A DNA stretch of 64,000 nt from Acidovorax carolinensis (GCF_002157145.1 NZ_CP021361.1:2163001-2227000), one strand, 5' to 3'; positions 18,573-27,936 are shown, numbered from the stretch's first letter. Translations and numbers: made by a program. Notes: a model not told the origin generated them from the sequence alone.

Positions 18573-19361
18573 TCAAAAAATATAGCTGCCAGCGCTTATC
18601 CGATAAGCGTTTACGCCTTGTTTCACCCCTAACCCGGCGCCAAACCCCGCATTACCCCACCGGCGCCCCGAACAGCGCCCCACACCTGCCGTGATGGCCA
18701 TGGCCAGCGCGCCCCAGAAGGTGACGCGCCAGGCGCCCACCAGCACGCCCGCGCCGCCCGTGCGCGCGGCCACGCCGCCCAGCAGGGCCAGAAACACCAG
18801 CGCGGTGCCGGCCACCCAATACAGCAAGCTGCTGGCGGGCGCCACGGCGGCCACCACCAGCGGCAAGGCGGCGCCGGCGGCAAAGGCGGCGGCCGAGGTA
18901 AGCGCGGCCTGCACGGGGCGGGCCGTCATGGCGCTGGAGATTTCGAGCTCGTCGCGCGCATGGGCGCCCAGCGCGTCGTGTTCCATCAGCTGCCTGGCGA
19001 CCTGCTGCGCCAGCGCGGCGTCCAGCCCCCGGCGCTCGTAGATGCTGGCCAGCTCGCGCACCTCGGCGGCGGGGTCGGTGGCCAGCTCGCCGCGCTCGCG
19101 GTCGAGGTCGGCTTTTTCGGTGTCGGCCTGCGAGTGCACCGACACATATTCGCCCGCCGCCATCGACATGGCCCCGGCCACCAGCCCGGCCACCGCCGTC
19201 ATCAAAATGGTGGACTGGCTGGCCTGCGCCGCCGCCACGCCCACCACCAGGCTGGCGGTGGACACGATGCCGTCGTTGGCCCCCAGCACGGCGGCGCGCA
19301 GCCAGCCAATGCGGTCGGTGCGGTGGCGTTCAGGGTGAAGGCGGCGTGTGGCAGAGCTCAT
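18573..19361 (-). CDS. VIT1/CCC1 family (VIT) transporter, C-terminus shifted
   Basis: A membrane protein of the VIT family, whose members move Fe2+ or Mn2+. The hallmark N-terminus ERHRTDRIGWLRAAVLGANDGIVSTASL is present, followed by GAMSMAAGEYVSVHSQADTEKADLDRER with its metal-binding acidic/His stretch, then three more hydrophobic segments. The end is odd: after AMAITAGVG the frame continues 30-odd residues into the intergenic repeat. A single extra G near 18672 would give GALFGAPVG and a stop at 18652-18654, the normal family end. ATG 19361 (MSSATRRLHPERHR) is chosen; an in-frame ATG at 19409 also exists. Confidence 0.85.
   Translation of the reverse strand: MSSATRRLHPERHRTDRIGWLRAAVLGANDGIVSTASLVVGVAAAQASQSTILMTAVAGLVAGAMSMAAGEYVSVHSQADTEKADLDRERGELATDPAAEVRELASIYERRGLDAALAQQVARQLMEHDALGAHARDELEISSAMTARPVQAALTSAAAFAAGAALPLVVAAVAPASSLLYWVAGTALVFLALLGGVAARTGGAGVLVGAWRVTFWGALAMAITAGVGRCSGRRWGNAGFGAGLGVKQGVNAYRISAGSYIF
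18575..18617. repeat. Palindromic repeat element, copy 7
   Basis: AAAAAATATAGCTGCCAGCG, CTTATCCGATAAGCGTTTACGCC: the left arm is perfect, the right arm degenerate. It lies between the convergent GGDEF and VIT genes. Confidence 0.7.
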
Positions 19362-19658
19362 GGGGCGTGTCTTTGTGGAAATGGTGAAGGCTTGCAGGGT
19401 ATGGGGCAATCGGGTGGGGAGTCAACCGAGCGAGGCGTTATCGACCCGGCTCTTGGCAGTCGGCAATACCGTTCGGGCCCTGCTGGTCGAAGTCCTGCGC
19501 CATTTTCAGGGCGAACGGTCAGCGACCAGATCAACAGGAGAGGCCCGCATTCGGAACAACCCCTCCTTGCCCATCCCAATCGGTAGGTTCTGCGGCATAA
19601 ATAACATCCGGCTACATGCATATAAACTGACTGCTTCACCCACAACCCAGGACCCCAA

Positions 19659-19817
19659 ATGAGAACCCTCATAGCAATGTTTATCCTTGCAGCCGCTACA
19701 ACGGGCTGCGCCGTATACACACCATCCGGTGCCGTAGTGGTTGACCCATCGGGGCCACACGATTCGGGCAAAGGCAAGTTTTGCCCTCCTGGCCAGGCGA
19801 AGAAGGGCAATTGTTAA
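19659..19817 (+). CDS. Small Cys-rich lipoprotein ending CPPGQAKKGNC
   Basis: A 52-residue product. MRTLIAMFILAAATTGC is a lipoprotein signal with the acylated Cys at residue 17. The mature part is short and Gly/Pro-rich and ends CPPGQAKKGNC. I have seen this ending on small proteobacterial envelope proteins of unknown function. The gene is preceded by an AT-rich stretch (CATATAAACTGAC) that may hold its promoter. A hairpin (ATCCGCA / TGCGGAT, 19842-19859) follows the stop. No partner genes are obvious. Confidence 0.65.
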   Translation: MRTLIAMFILAAATTGCAVYTPSGAVVVDPSGPHDSGKGKFCPPGQAKKGNC

Positions 19818-20095
19818 GAAGGGCCCGCATCACCGTCGCGCATCCGCAGTAGTGCGGATCGGGATGGGCCGCAAGGCGTCTTTCTGCTGCCAATGGCGGG
19901 GCTATTGGCAAGAATAGCAACACGGCAGATCGCCCGAGGGCGCGCTGCCGCCGACCGCAGGGAGTGATGCAGTTCATCCTTCAGGGTTGCATTTGGAAAT
20001 GCGAACGCGCACCATGGCTGCTCTGACGGCCCCCAGCCTCGAGCCGAGCTGGCTGGTGGGGCCGCCTGCTACGGCTCGGCATGGTGGAGGCTCTC

Positions 20096-20481
20096 ATGAT
20101 CCGCATGGTGCTGGGGCTGGGTCTTGCGTTGCTGGTGCCCTGCGCAGGGGCGCAGGACGCTGTAGCGACCGATGGCGACAAATACAAGGTGGTGCTGGAA
20201 AACCCCTGCGTGCGCGTGCTCGACTACCGCGACCAGCCGGGCGAGAGGACGCACCAGCATCACCACCCCGCCTTTGTGCTGTATGCGCTGGGCCCTTTGA
20301 GCGCACGCTGACGCTGCCCGATGGCAAGGTGCTCAGGCGCAGCTTCAAGGCGGGCGATGTGATGTGGTCGGACGCACAGACGCACATTGGCGAAAACATT
20401 GGCACCACGCCCACCCATGTGCTGATCGTGGAGCTGAAAGGCGCACCGGCTGCCGACAGCGGGGCGTGCGCCGCGCGGTAG
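20096..20481 (+). pseudogene. Exported cupin-domain protein with a frameshift
   Basis: The first frame (from ATG 20096, or 20081) gives a signal peptide (MVLGLGLALLVPCAGA) and the start of a cupin fold with VVLENPCVRVLDYRDQPGERTHQHHHPAF, whose His cluster would bind metal. The frame then closes at 20309-20311. Adding one base near 20294 (GGCCCTTT) continues it as FERTLTLPDGKVLRRSFKAGDVMWSDAQTH to a stop at 20479-20481, a complete cupin of about 128 residues. Function unknown; periplasmic location inferred. Frameshift or sequencing error cannot be told apart here. Confidence 0.7.
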
Positions 20482-20500
20482 CTGGCATCGCAATTCACTA

Positions 20501-20550
20501 CATTATTAATAGCTGGTTGCGCTTTATGGACGGGCGCTACAGGCGCTAAA
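20501..20550. repeat. Palindromic repeat element, copy 8 (degenerate)
   Basis: ATTAATAGCTGGTTGCGCTT, TATGGACGGGCGCTACAGGCGC resembles the family. It lies between the convergent cupin and sorbosone dehydrogenase-like genes. Confidence 0.45.
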
Positions 20551-20585
20551 GACCCGATTCCTATCGCATTGCCCCAGTGCCGCGC

Positions 20586-21974
20586 TCACGGTGCCGGGGC
20601 ACGGGTCACCCGCCACACCGCGTTGCCCACATCGTCGGCCACCAGTAGTGCGCCGCGCGGGTCGACAGCCACGCCCACGGGGCGGCCCCAGGCCTTGCCG
20701 TCAGGGCTGACAAAGCCGGTGAGCACATCAATCGGCAAACCCACCGGCTGGCCGTTGGCAAACGGCACAAACACCACCTTGTAGCCGCTGCGGGGTTTAC
20801 GGTTCCACGAGCCGTGCTCGCCCACAAAGGCGCCGCTGGCCAGTGTGGGCAACAACGCCGGGCCGGTGGCAAACGCCAGGCCCAGCGGGGCGACATGCGA
20901 GCCCAGCGCGTAGTCGGGCGCAATGGCCTTGGCCACCAGGTCGGGCCGGGGCGGCTGCACGCGCGGGTCCACGTTCTGGCCGTAGTAGCTGTAGGGCCAG
21001 CCGTAAAAAGCGCCGTCTTTCACCGAGGTGAGGTAGTCGGGCACCAGGTCGTTGCCGAGTTCGTCGCGCTCGTTCACCACCGTCCACAGCGCGCTGGTGT
21101 CGGGTTGCCAGCCCAGGCCGTTGGGGTTGCGCAGGCCCGAGGCAAACACGCGGTGGGCGCCGGTGAGGCGGTCTACTTCCCAGATGGCGGCGCGGCCGGC
21201 TTCGGCGGCCATGCCGTTTTCGCCAATGTTGCTGTTGGAACCCACGGTGACATAAAGCTTGCTGCCGTCGGGGCTGGCAATGAGGTTCTTGGTCCAGTGG
21301 TGGTTGATGGGGGCTGCGGGCAGGTCGAGCAGCTTGGTGCCGGGGCTGGTGATGGCGGTCTGGCCGCTTTGGTAGTCAAAGCGCAGCACCGCATCGGTGT
21401 TGGCCACATACAGGGCGTTGCCGACCAGCGCCATGCCAAACGGCGAGTGCAGGTTCTGCAAAAAGGTGGTGCGGGTTTCAGCGATGCCGTCGCCATCGGC
21501 ATCGCGCAGCAGGGTGATGCGGTTGGCCGAGGGCACTGCCGCACCGGCGCGCTTCATCACCAGGCCGGTGATCCAGCCTTTGATGCCCCCGGCGCTGGCT
21601 GGCTTGGCAGGCGCGTTGCTCTCGGCCACGAGCACGTCGCCATTGGGCAGCACCAGCACCCAGCGCGGGTGGTCAAGCCCCGTGGCCAGCGCCGTCACGC
21701 GCAGGCCGTTCATGGGCGTGGGCTGGGTGCCGGCGGGCCAGCCCACCGCTGGCGCAATGAGCACGGTGGGAACGGTGGAATGCACGGGTGGCGGCAGCGT
21801 GGGCGTTGGGCCCATGCCCGCCTCGGGCGGCAGGGGGGCGGGCTCGGCGCAGGCGCCCAGGGCGGTGATGGCCACCACGGCCAGCAGCTTGCCCAGCCGC
21901 CACTGGCCAAGGCCCTGGCCACGGTGCTGCGTGCCACCGGAGCGGTGCGTTGCGTGACGGTGAGAATTCAGCAT
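20586..21974 (-). CDS. Sorbosone dehydrogenase-like PQQ-type beta-propeller lipoprotein
   Basis: A 462-residue exported protein. The start [13 protein letters not shown] leads into a lipobox (ITALGAC), so it is probably membrane-anchored in the periplasm. The rest is a glucose/sorbosone dehydrogenase-type six-bladed propeller: [88 protein letters not shown] and [22 protein letters not shown]. Members use PQQ and calcium, but no PQQ genes are nearby. The frame is open to 22109; ATG 21974 is chosen because a lipoprotein signal follows. Confidence 0.85.
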   Translation of the reverse strand: MLNSHRHATHRSGGTQHRGQGLGQWRLGKLLAVVAITALGACAEPAPLPPEAGMGPTPTLPPPVHSTVPTVLIAPAVGWPAGTQPTPMNGLRVTALATGLDHPRWVLVLPNGDVLVAESNAPAKPASAGGIKGWITGLVMKRAGAAVPSANRITLLRDADGDGIAETRTTFLQNLHSPFGMALVGNALYVANTDAVLRFDYQSGQTAITSPGTKLLDLPAAPINHHWTKNLIASPDGSKLYVTVGSNSNIGENGMAAEAGRAAIWEVDRLTGAHRVFASGLRNPNGLGWQPDTSALWTVVNERDELGNDLVPDYLTSVKDGAFYGWPYSYYGQNVDPRVQPPRPDLVAKAIAPDYALGSHVAPLGLAFATGPALLPTLASGAFVGEHGSWNRKPRSGYKVVFVPFANGQPVGLPIDVLTGFVSPDGKAWGRPVGVAVDPRGALLVADDVGNAVWRVTRAPAP

Positions 21975-22205
21975 GGCGGGCCTTGAGGCGCAGCGCATGG
22001 GCTGCATCGCATGGCAGTGTGGCCTGCGGCGGGCGCACCGGCATGTCAGCCTGCGGCGCAAACCGCTGTCAGCATTTTCACCCTGGCATGCCCCGGCACG
22101 GGTAACCACCGCTGCGCGGCGTGGCGGGGTTGGCCACCATGCAGCCAGCGGTGCGGTCCGATAACATGTACGCGTTGGGTTTCACCCTTTCGCAGGAGGT
22201 TGCGC

Positions 22206-22490
22206 ATGGCAAAGATTCTGGTGGCAGCGCTGGCAAGCAAGGCCGACGCAAGCGTGTTTGAAGTGCCTTTTGAGACCCAGGCAGACCTGTGCTGGTATGA
22301 ACTGCCATTCCGCCAGCAGGCCGAGGGTGACGCGCAGTGGTGCTTTGTGGATTACGAGGCCGATGCCACGTTCAAGATCTTCCGCGTGAAATACGCCACC
22401 CAGGCCGACATCAAGACCTTCAAGGTCAAATACCCCGAGCAGGCGGGCTGGCGCAACAAGTCGCACCGGCTGCGCGGGCAAATCGGCTGA
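22206..22490 (+). CDS. DUF6150 family protein (septoil-knot-like repeats)
   Basis: A 94-residue protein made of short repeats of the type FxVxYxxQAD: FEVPFETQADLCWYELPFRQQAEG, CFVDYEADATFKIFRVKYATQADIKTFKVKYPEQAGW. This matches DUF6150, a small repeat fold of unknown function. AGGAGG lies 6-7 nt before the ATG, a strong ribosome site. No signal peptide. It is divergent from the sorbosone dehydrogenase-like gene and convergent with the FAH gene. Confidence 0.8.
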   Translation: MAKILVAALASKADASVFEVPFETQADLCWYELPFRQQAEGDAQWCFVDYEADATFKIFRVKYATQADIKTFKVKYPEQAGWRNKSHRLRGQIG

Positions 22491-22595
22491 GGGGCTGGTG
22501 GCCTGTGCGCCAGCCTGATGGCGATGGCCTTGCCGGCTGAGGCCGCCCGGCGCCAGGGCCAGCGGCCTCTTTCACCCCGATGCGGGCCCCTGCCC

Positions 22596-23441
22596 TCAGC
22601 CGCCCACGCAGGTCTGGGTTTGCTCGCCCAGCCCGGTGGCGCCCAGCCGCATCACGTCGCCGGGCTTGAGGAACCAGGGCGCGGGCTTCTGGCCCAGGCC
22701 CACACCGGCGGGAGTGCCCGTCAGCACGATGTCGCCGGGCTCCAGTGTCATGAACTGGCTGATGTAGGACACCACGGTGGGCACGCCAAAGATGAAGTTG
22801 CGCGTGTTGCCGTTTTGCACGCGCTGGCCGTTGACCTCCAGCCACAGGTCGATGGCGTGCGGGTCGGGCACCTCGTCGGCCGTCACCAGCCAGGGGCCGA
22901 TGGGGGCGAAGGTGTCGTAGCTCTTGCCCTTGTCCCACTGGCCGCCGCGCTCGGTCTGCCAGGCGCGCTCGGATACGTCGTTGGCCAGCACGTAGCCCGC
23001 CACATGCTGCAGCGCGGCGCCTTCGCTGACGTGGCTGGCCCGGGTGCCGATGACGATGCCCAACTCAACCTCCCAGTCGGTCTTGCGCGCGCCGGGCGGA
23101 ATGCGCACCGCGTCATTCGGGCCGCTCAGGGCGGTAATGGCTTTCATGAACAGCACGGGCTCGGCGGGCGCCTGCATGCCAGCTTCGAGCGCGTGGTCGG
23201 CATAGTTCAGCCCCACGCAGACGATCTTGCCCACACCCGCCACCGGGCACGCCAGGCGCGGCGCACCCGCCACGGCGGGCAGGCGGCTGGTGTCGAGCGC
23301 CGCCAGGGCCGACAAGGTGCGCGGGCCAAGCTGGGCAGGGCCCAGTTCAGGCAACAGCATCGACAGATCGCGCAGCACGCCTTGGGCATCCAGCACGCCG
23401 GGGCGCTCGGCGCCGGGTTGACCATAACGAACCAGTTTCAT
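22596..23441 (-). CDS. Fumarylacetoacetate hydrolase family protein
   Basis: A 281-residue FAH-superfamily enzyme. The catalytic core starts at VGKIVCVGLNYADHALEAG (about 70-88) and has the metal ligands in WEVELGIVIGT with Glu residues, then VAGYVLANDVSERAWQ, GKSYDTFAPIGPW and GDIVLTGTPAGVG. Relatives hydrolyse acylpyruvates or act as ureidoglycolate lyase or sugar-acid hydrolases; the substrate is not clear here. It stands alone. Convergent DUF6150 lies downstream and divergent chrA-like genes upstream. Confidence 0.88.
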   Translation of the reverse strand: MKLVRYGQPGAERPGVLDAQGVLRDLSMLLPELGPAQLGPRTLSALAALDTSRLPAVAGAPRLACPVAGVGKIVCVGLNYADHALEAGMQAPAEPVLFMKAITALSGPNDAVRIPPGARKTDWEVELGIVIGTRASHVSEGAALQHVAGYVLANDVSERAWQTERGGQWDKGKSYDTFAPIGPWLVTADEVPDPHAIDLWLEVNGQRVQNGNTRNFIFGVPTVVSYISQFMTLEPGDIVLTGTPAGVGLGQKPAPWFLKPGDVMRLGATGLGEQTQTCVGG

Positions 23442-23686
23442 GGGTGTGTCCTTGTATGTCTGCGTTGCCGAATCGTCGCAGGTGGTCGGCGGCGCGGCAG
23501 CTTCCTATCCTAGTCCAGCGGCACCGCGCCGGTGCCGGTGATCTGCTGCTGCGCACGCGCGCCACCCATCAGCAATCATGATGCCCCTGTCGCCGTTCGC
23601 GATGCCGGGGCCAGGGGGGCTGCCTGCCTGGCGGCTTACGATGGAGCGCCACGCCCCTGGCCTGCCCAAGCCTCCGGTAAACTCCT

Positions 23687-23710
23687 GTTTTCATAGCTGC
23701 CAGCGCTGAT
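23687..23710. repeat. Palindromic repeat element, half copy
   Basis: TTTTCATAGCTGCCAGCGCT is the left arm only, 38 bp before the chrA-like start. Confidence 0.5.
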
Positions 23711-23747
23711 GATTATTGCGCCAAAGGCCTATTTCACCCTATTCATC

Positions 23748-24338
23748 ATGTCCGCGCCCTCGCCCTCCCCTGATGCAACCGAAGCGCGGCCGCAGCCGCG
23801 CAACCCGGCCGACCTGTTCTGGTCGTTCACCTGGCTGGCGCTGCAGGGCTTTGGCGGCGTGCTGGCGGTGGTGCAGCGCGAGCTGGTGGAAAAAAAGCGC
23901 TGGATGACGAACGAGGAGTTCGTCGAAGACTGGGCCGTGGCCCAGATCATGCCGGGGCCCAACGTGGTCAATCTCTCGGTGATGATCGGCGACCGCCATT
24001 TCGGTCTGCGCGGCGCCATCGCGGCGCTGGCGGGCATGCTCACCTTTCCGCTGCTGGTGGTGCTGGCGCTGGCGCTGGTGTATGCGCAATTTGCCAGCCA
24101 CCCGGCCGTGGCGGGCGCATTGCGCGGCATGGGCGCCGTGGCCGCCGGGCTGATTGCGGGCACGGGCTTCAAGCTGGCGGCGGCGCTGCGCAATCACCCG
24201 CTGGGCCCCTGGCTGTGCACCGCGCTGGTCGCCCTCACCTTTGCCGGCATGGCCCTGCTGCGCTGGCCGCTGGCCTGGGTGCTGCCCGTGCTGGGCGGCG
24301 TGGCCTGCGTCCTGACCTGGAGAAGGATTGCGCCATGA
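23748..24338 (+). CDS. chrA: Chromate transporter half-protein, ChrA N-type domain
   Basis: A 196-residue membrane protein with one CHR domain: FWSFTWLALQGFGGVLAVVQRELVEKKRWMTNEEFVEDWAVAQIMPGPNVVNLSVMIG and about six hydrophobic segments. Short-chain CHR proteins work as pairs of oppositely oriented halves, and the second half follows with a 4-bp overlap. The family exports chromate, though some members carry sulfate or other anions. The ATG at 23748 gives the usual N-terminus. Confidence 0.9.
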   Translation: MSAPSPSPDATEARPQPRNPADLFWSFTWLALQGFGGVLAVVQRELVEKKRWMTNEEFVEDWAVAQIMPGPNVVNLSVMIGDRHFGLRGAIAALAGMLTFPLLVVLALALVYAQFASHPAVAGALRGMGAVAAGLIAGTGFKLAAALRNHPLGPWLCTALVALTFAGMALLRWPLAWVLPVLGGVACVLTWRRIAP

Positions 24339-24928
24339 CCCACGCCATTGCGCTGCAGCCGCTGGACTGGCTGAACCTCTTTCTCTACTTCATCTCGATC
24401 TCGCTGCTGGCCGTGGGCGGCGCCATTGCCACCGCGCCCGACATGCACCGCTTTCTGGTGGAGCGCCAGGGCTGGCTGACCGATTTCCAGTTCAATGCCT
24501 CCATTGCCATCGCGCAGGCGGCGCCGGGGCCCAATGTGCTGTTCATTGCGTTGCTGGGCTGGAACGTGGGCATCAACACCGGCGGCGCCGGTCCGGCAGC
24601 CTGGGCCAGCGGCGCTTTGGGCATGGCGCTCAGCATGGTCGGCATCATGCTGCCCAGCACCACGCTGACCTGGCTGGCCACGCGCTGGGGTCACCGCAAC
24701 CGCGAACGGCGCAGCGTGCGCGCCTTCAAGCAGGGCATGGCGCCGGTGGTGATCGGGCTGCTTTTGGCCACCGCCTGGCTGCTGAGCGGTGCCCATGGCA
24801 ACCCGGCCACCGACTGGCCGCTGTGGCTGCTCACGCTGGTGTGCACGCTGCTGGTGTGGCGCACCCGGCTGCACCTGCTGTGGCTGCTGGGCGCCGGGGC
24901 GCTGCTGGGGGCGCTGGGGCTGGTGTAG
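24335..24928 (+). CDS. chrA: Chromate transporter half-protein, ChrA C-type domain
   Basis: A 197-residue partner of the preceding gene, starting at the overlapping ATGA. It has FISISLLAVGGAIATAPDMHRFLVERQGWLTDFQFNASIAIAQAAPGPNVLF, the CHR-domain signature with the conserved APGPN, and several membrane helices ending LLGALGLV. The overlap implies translational coupling and a 1:1 pair. No chrB-like regulator is in the window. Confidence 0.9.
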   Translation: MTHAIALQPLDWLNLFLYFISISLLAVGGAIATAPDMHRFLVERQGWLTDFQFNASIAIAQAAPGPNVLFIALLGWNVGINTGGAGPAAWASGALGMALSMVGIMLPSTTLTWLATRWGHRNRERRSVRAFKQGMAPVVIGLLLATAWLLSGAHGNPATDWPLWLLTLVCTLLVWRTRLHLLWLLGAGALLGALGLV

Positions 24929-24945
24929 CGGCGGGCGCAAGCCGC

Positions 24946-26111
24946 TCAGCTCAGGCGCCGACCGTTTTCTGCATAGATGGCCAGATAGATCGAATCCGAA
25001 CCCACATACGGGCCCTTGCTGCCAAAGCCGATATGGAAATCGCCCACCGACAGCGAGTGGATGCCGGCCAGCCCGCGCGCAGGCGCTCACGCGTGAGGTC
25101 CTTGCCCGCTTTGCGCAGGCCTTCGATCATGACCTGGGCATTGAGCCAGCCTTCCAGGCTGCTGCCGCTGGTCAGATAGGTGGGGTTGGCGCCCACGGCC
25201 TTCATCGTGGCCTGAAATCTGCGCACCACCACTGACTTTTGCGAGGTGGCATCGGGAAACACCTGCGCCAGCGCCAGCCCGCGGGTGGCGGCGGCCAGCT
25301 TGGGCAGTTCGGAAGGGATCACCGACACCGACAGCCCCGCCAACGGCACCCCTTGCGCTCTGGCACGAAACGCCAGCACGAAGGCCGTGTTGGCCTTGCC
25401 AGTGGTCGCCAGCAGCACGGCCCCGGGGCGCTCGGCCGCCACCCTGTCGGCCAGCGCGGCAGCGTTGTTGCCGTCCACCGCCAGGGCGAACTGCCCGGCG
25501 CGCTCGACCTTGGCGCTGTCCAGAGCCTGTGCCATGTCCCTGAGCACTTCTTTTCCAAAGGGGTTGTCCAGATACACCACGGCAATGCGCTTGAGGCCCA
25601 TCTGCACCACCTGCTTGACCAGGCGAATGCTTTCGTCGCGGTAGCTTGGGCGCACAAAGAACACATGGCGTTGCTCGGCGCTGCGCAGCGAAGGCGCTCC
25701 GGTGACGGGCCCCACGGTGGGAATGCCCTTGCTTTCTATCAGCGGCAGGATGGCCGCCGTGTTGGCCGTGCCAAGCGGCGAGATGAGGGCAAAGACGGTT
25801 TGCGCCTCGACCATCTCGGTGATGTTCTGCAGGGTGCGACTGGCCACATAGCCATCGTCCTTGGCGTCCATGCGGATCTCGCGGCCATGCACGCCGCCCG
25901 CGTGGTTCAGTTCGGCAAACGCCGCTTTCATGCCGGCCACATGTTCAATGCCTGCCTGGCCCAGCGGGCCGGAAAGCGCAATCGAGCAGCCCAGGTTCAC
26001 GTAACGGGCCGTCATCCACTCTTCGGATGCCCGTGCAACCGGGGCCCATGCGGGCAGCCCCGCAGTGGCACAGGCCCGCGTGGCGCGCAGCAGAAATTGA
26101 CGACGACTCAT
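24946..26111 (-). CDS. Leu/Ile/Val-type ABC transporter substrate-binding protein, 3' frameshift
   Basis: About 388 residues after repair. Twin-Arg-like N-terminus (MSRRQFLLRATRACATAG) with an export signal ending near ARASEE, then a Peripla_BP_6 fold: LGCSIALSGPLGQAGIEHVAGMKAAFAELNHAGGVHGREIRM and RIAVVYLDNPFGKEVLRDM. The present frame ends in a nonsense tail after LTRERLRAG. One missing base near 25080 would continue as LAGIHSLSVGDFHIGFGSKGPYVG and stop at 24946-24948, the normal family ending. No permease or ATPase genes are adjacent, so it is an orphan receptor and its ligand is unknown. Confidence 0.8.
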
Positions 26112-26242
26112 GGTGTAACTACGCCCGAAACAGTGGAACAGCGGCGCAGGCTAAAGACGCCCCCGGCAACGCACGGTCCATTGTGCGACAAGGTTGCAGC
26201 AACACGACGGCCGAGGCAACGATGCGCGCATTTTGAGAAGGC

Positions 26243-26992
26243 TCAAGGAGGCGCCAGCAAGGCGGGCAACACGCTGGCGGCCGTGCCACACAGCAGCGCA
26301 TGGGCCACATCGTCGAGCGCGCTTGCGGCCGGGTTGATGATGGCCACGCGCGCACCGGCCTCGCGCGCCAGCCTGGCCAGCCCCGCCGCCGGGTACACGG
26401 CGCCCGCCGTGCCTACCACCAGCATCAGGTCGCAGGCGCGGGCGGCCTTTTGGGCGGCCTCCAGCGTGTCATACGGGAGTGCCTCGCCAAACCACACCAC
26501 GCCCGGCCGCACCATATTGCCGCAGCGGTCGCAGTACGGCGGGTGGTCGGCCACGGCGTGGTCGATGTGGCAGCAGTTGCGCGGGGTGTCGAGCCAGCGC
26601 TCGGCAAATATGTCGCCATGCAGGCACAGCACGCCGGTGCTGCCCGCGCGCTGGTGCAGGCCATCGACGTTCTGGGTGATCAGTGTGAGGCGCCCGGGTT
26701 GCTGCTGCTGAAACTGCGCCAGCGCCACATGGGCCGCATTGGGCTGCACGCCGGCCAGCAGATCGCGCCGGTGCTGGTACCAGTCCCACACGCGCCGGGG
26801 GTGGGCGCGAAAGCCTTCCTCGGTCGCCATGTCTTCGGGGCGGAACTGCGCCCAGTAGCCGGTTTGCGCCCCGCGAAAAGTGGGCACACCCGACTCGGCG
26901 CTGACGCCCGCACCGGTAAGCACGGCAATGTGGCCTGCGCCCTGCAGCCATTGCCGCACCTCGCCAGCATCTGCAGGAAAAACGTTGTTCAT
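26243..26992 (-). CDS. Sir2-family NAD-dependent protein deacylase
   Basis: A 249-residue sirtuin that removes acyl groups from lysines using NAD. The NAD pocket GAGVSAESGVPTFRG (about 27-41), TQNVDGLHQRAG and the catalytic His in LHGDIF are present, with YCDRCG and upstream Cys residues for a zinc site, and VVGTAGAVYPAAGL. The WYQHRR segment supplies the Tyr-x-x-Arg pair of class III sirtuins (CobB, SIRT5), so desuccinylase activity is possible. It lies on the same strand as the tetR gene, 171 bp downstream of it. Confidence 0.9.
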   Translation of the reverse strand: MNNVFPADAGEVRQWLQGAGHIAVLTGAGVSAESGVPTFRGAQTGYWAQFRPEDMATEEGFRAHPRRVWDWYQHRRDLLAGVQPNAAHVALAQFQQQQPGRLTLITQNVDGLHQRAGSTGVLCLHGDIFAERWLDTPRNCCHIDHAVADHPPYCDRCGNMVRPGVVWFGEALPYDTLEAAQKAARACDLMLVVGTAGAVYPAAGLARLAREAGARVAIINPAASALDDVAHALLCGTAASVLPALLAPP

Positions 26993-27163
26993 GCGCGCAG
27001 ATTATCAAGCCGGCGCGGGCCGCGACGAGGGACTCCAGTCGCGTCGGAGGGTGGCATGCCCGGGCCCACCCCTAACCCATTCTTCCACCCACCGCCGGCC
27101 GTGGCTGACGGCTGCAACGCTGCTGCGCAGCCGGATGTTTTTTCTGTCGTTGCCTGGACGCGC

Positions 27164-27859
27164 TCAGCCCGCCAGCCCCTGCTCCACCATTGCCACGGTG
27201 CGCTGGGCCATGGCTTCGGCCTGCGCGGCGCTCAGCGAGCGCAGCGGGCCGTCGAGCGCCAGCATGGCCAGGCCGTGCACGGCCGACCAGGCCAGGAACT
27301 CGGCGCCCGGGCGCTGTGCCGCGCCAAGTGCGCCGGCAGCCACCATGTCGTCGAGGGTGCCGCACAGGATCTCGAACGGGTCGCGCCCGCTGTCGCCACG
27401 AAAGTCGTCGCGGCTTTCGTTGGCCACGTCAAAGGGCTGGGCCACGAACGCGGTGCGGAACAGCCCCGACTCGGCCAGCGCGAAGCGCACGTAGCCCGTG
27501 CCGACGGCCTTGAAAGCGGCGCGCGCCCGCGCCACCGGGGCGCTCAGGTGGCGCGTGGCGCTGTCAATCTCGGCCTCCATGGCGCGCGCCATCAAGCCCA
27601 GTGCGGCGCCGCGGACGGCGTCGAGCAGGGCCGCGTGGCCGGCGAAGTGGCGGTAGGCGGCGTTGGGCACCACGCCGGCGCGGCGTGTGGCCTCTCGCAA
27701 TACCAGCGCCGACGGCCCACCCTCACGCACCAGCGCGATGCCTGCATCGAGCAGCGCGCGGCGCAGGTCGCCATGGCGGTAGGTGGGCCGCCGCGCGGTC
27801 TGGCCTGCGGACGCGGCAGGGGTGGAGGGAGTGTGAGGAACGGAAAGCGAAGCGCTCAA
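27164..27859 (-). CDS. TetR/AcrR family transcriptional regulator
   Basis: A 231-residue repressor-type regulator. The N-terminal helix-turn-helix RHGDLRRALLDAGIALVREGGPSALVLREATRRAGVVPNAAYRHFAGHAALLDAV spans about residues 28-84; the C-terminal ligand domain with DPFEILCGTLDDMVAAGAL and AWSAVHGLAMLALDGPL is of the WHG type. It starts at a TTG (27857-27859) behind an AGGGA. The gene is divergent from the VOC/SRPBCC operon at 27974, and two related palindromes lie between them, so it probably represses that operon and itself. Confidence 0.88.
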   Translation of the reverse strand: MSASLSVPHTPSTPAASAGQTARRPTYRHGDLRRALLDAGIALVREGGPSALVLREATRRAGVVPNAAYRHFAGHAALLDAVRGAALGLMARAMEAEIDSATRHLSAPVARARAAFKAVGTGYVRFALAESGLFRTAFVAQPFDVANESRDDFRGDSGRDPFEILCGTLDDMVAAGALGAAQRPGAEFLAWSAVHGLAMLALDGPLRSLSAAQAEAMAQRTVAMVEQGLAG

Positions 27860-27891
27860 GACGGCATCCCTGTTCTGCGAAGGGTTAAATG

Positions 27892-27936
27892 TGGACGCTG
27901 TCCATTTTACGGAGGAATAAAGTGGACGTCGTACAC
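27892..27936. promoter_or_regulatory. Two palindromic operators between tetR and the VOC operon
   Basis: TGGACGCTGTCCA (27892-27904) is a perfect 5-3-5 palindrome. GTGGACGTCGTACAC (27922-27936) is an imperfect version of the same motif. Their centres are 31 bp apart, about three helical turns, on one face of the DNA. They fit a TetR-type dimer binding twice. Confidence 0.65.

Noticed and set aside
19818..20095. A gene between the small lipoprotein and the cupin gene
   Set aside because: No frame with plausible start, ribosome site or recognisable protein; only a small hairpin at 19842-19859.
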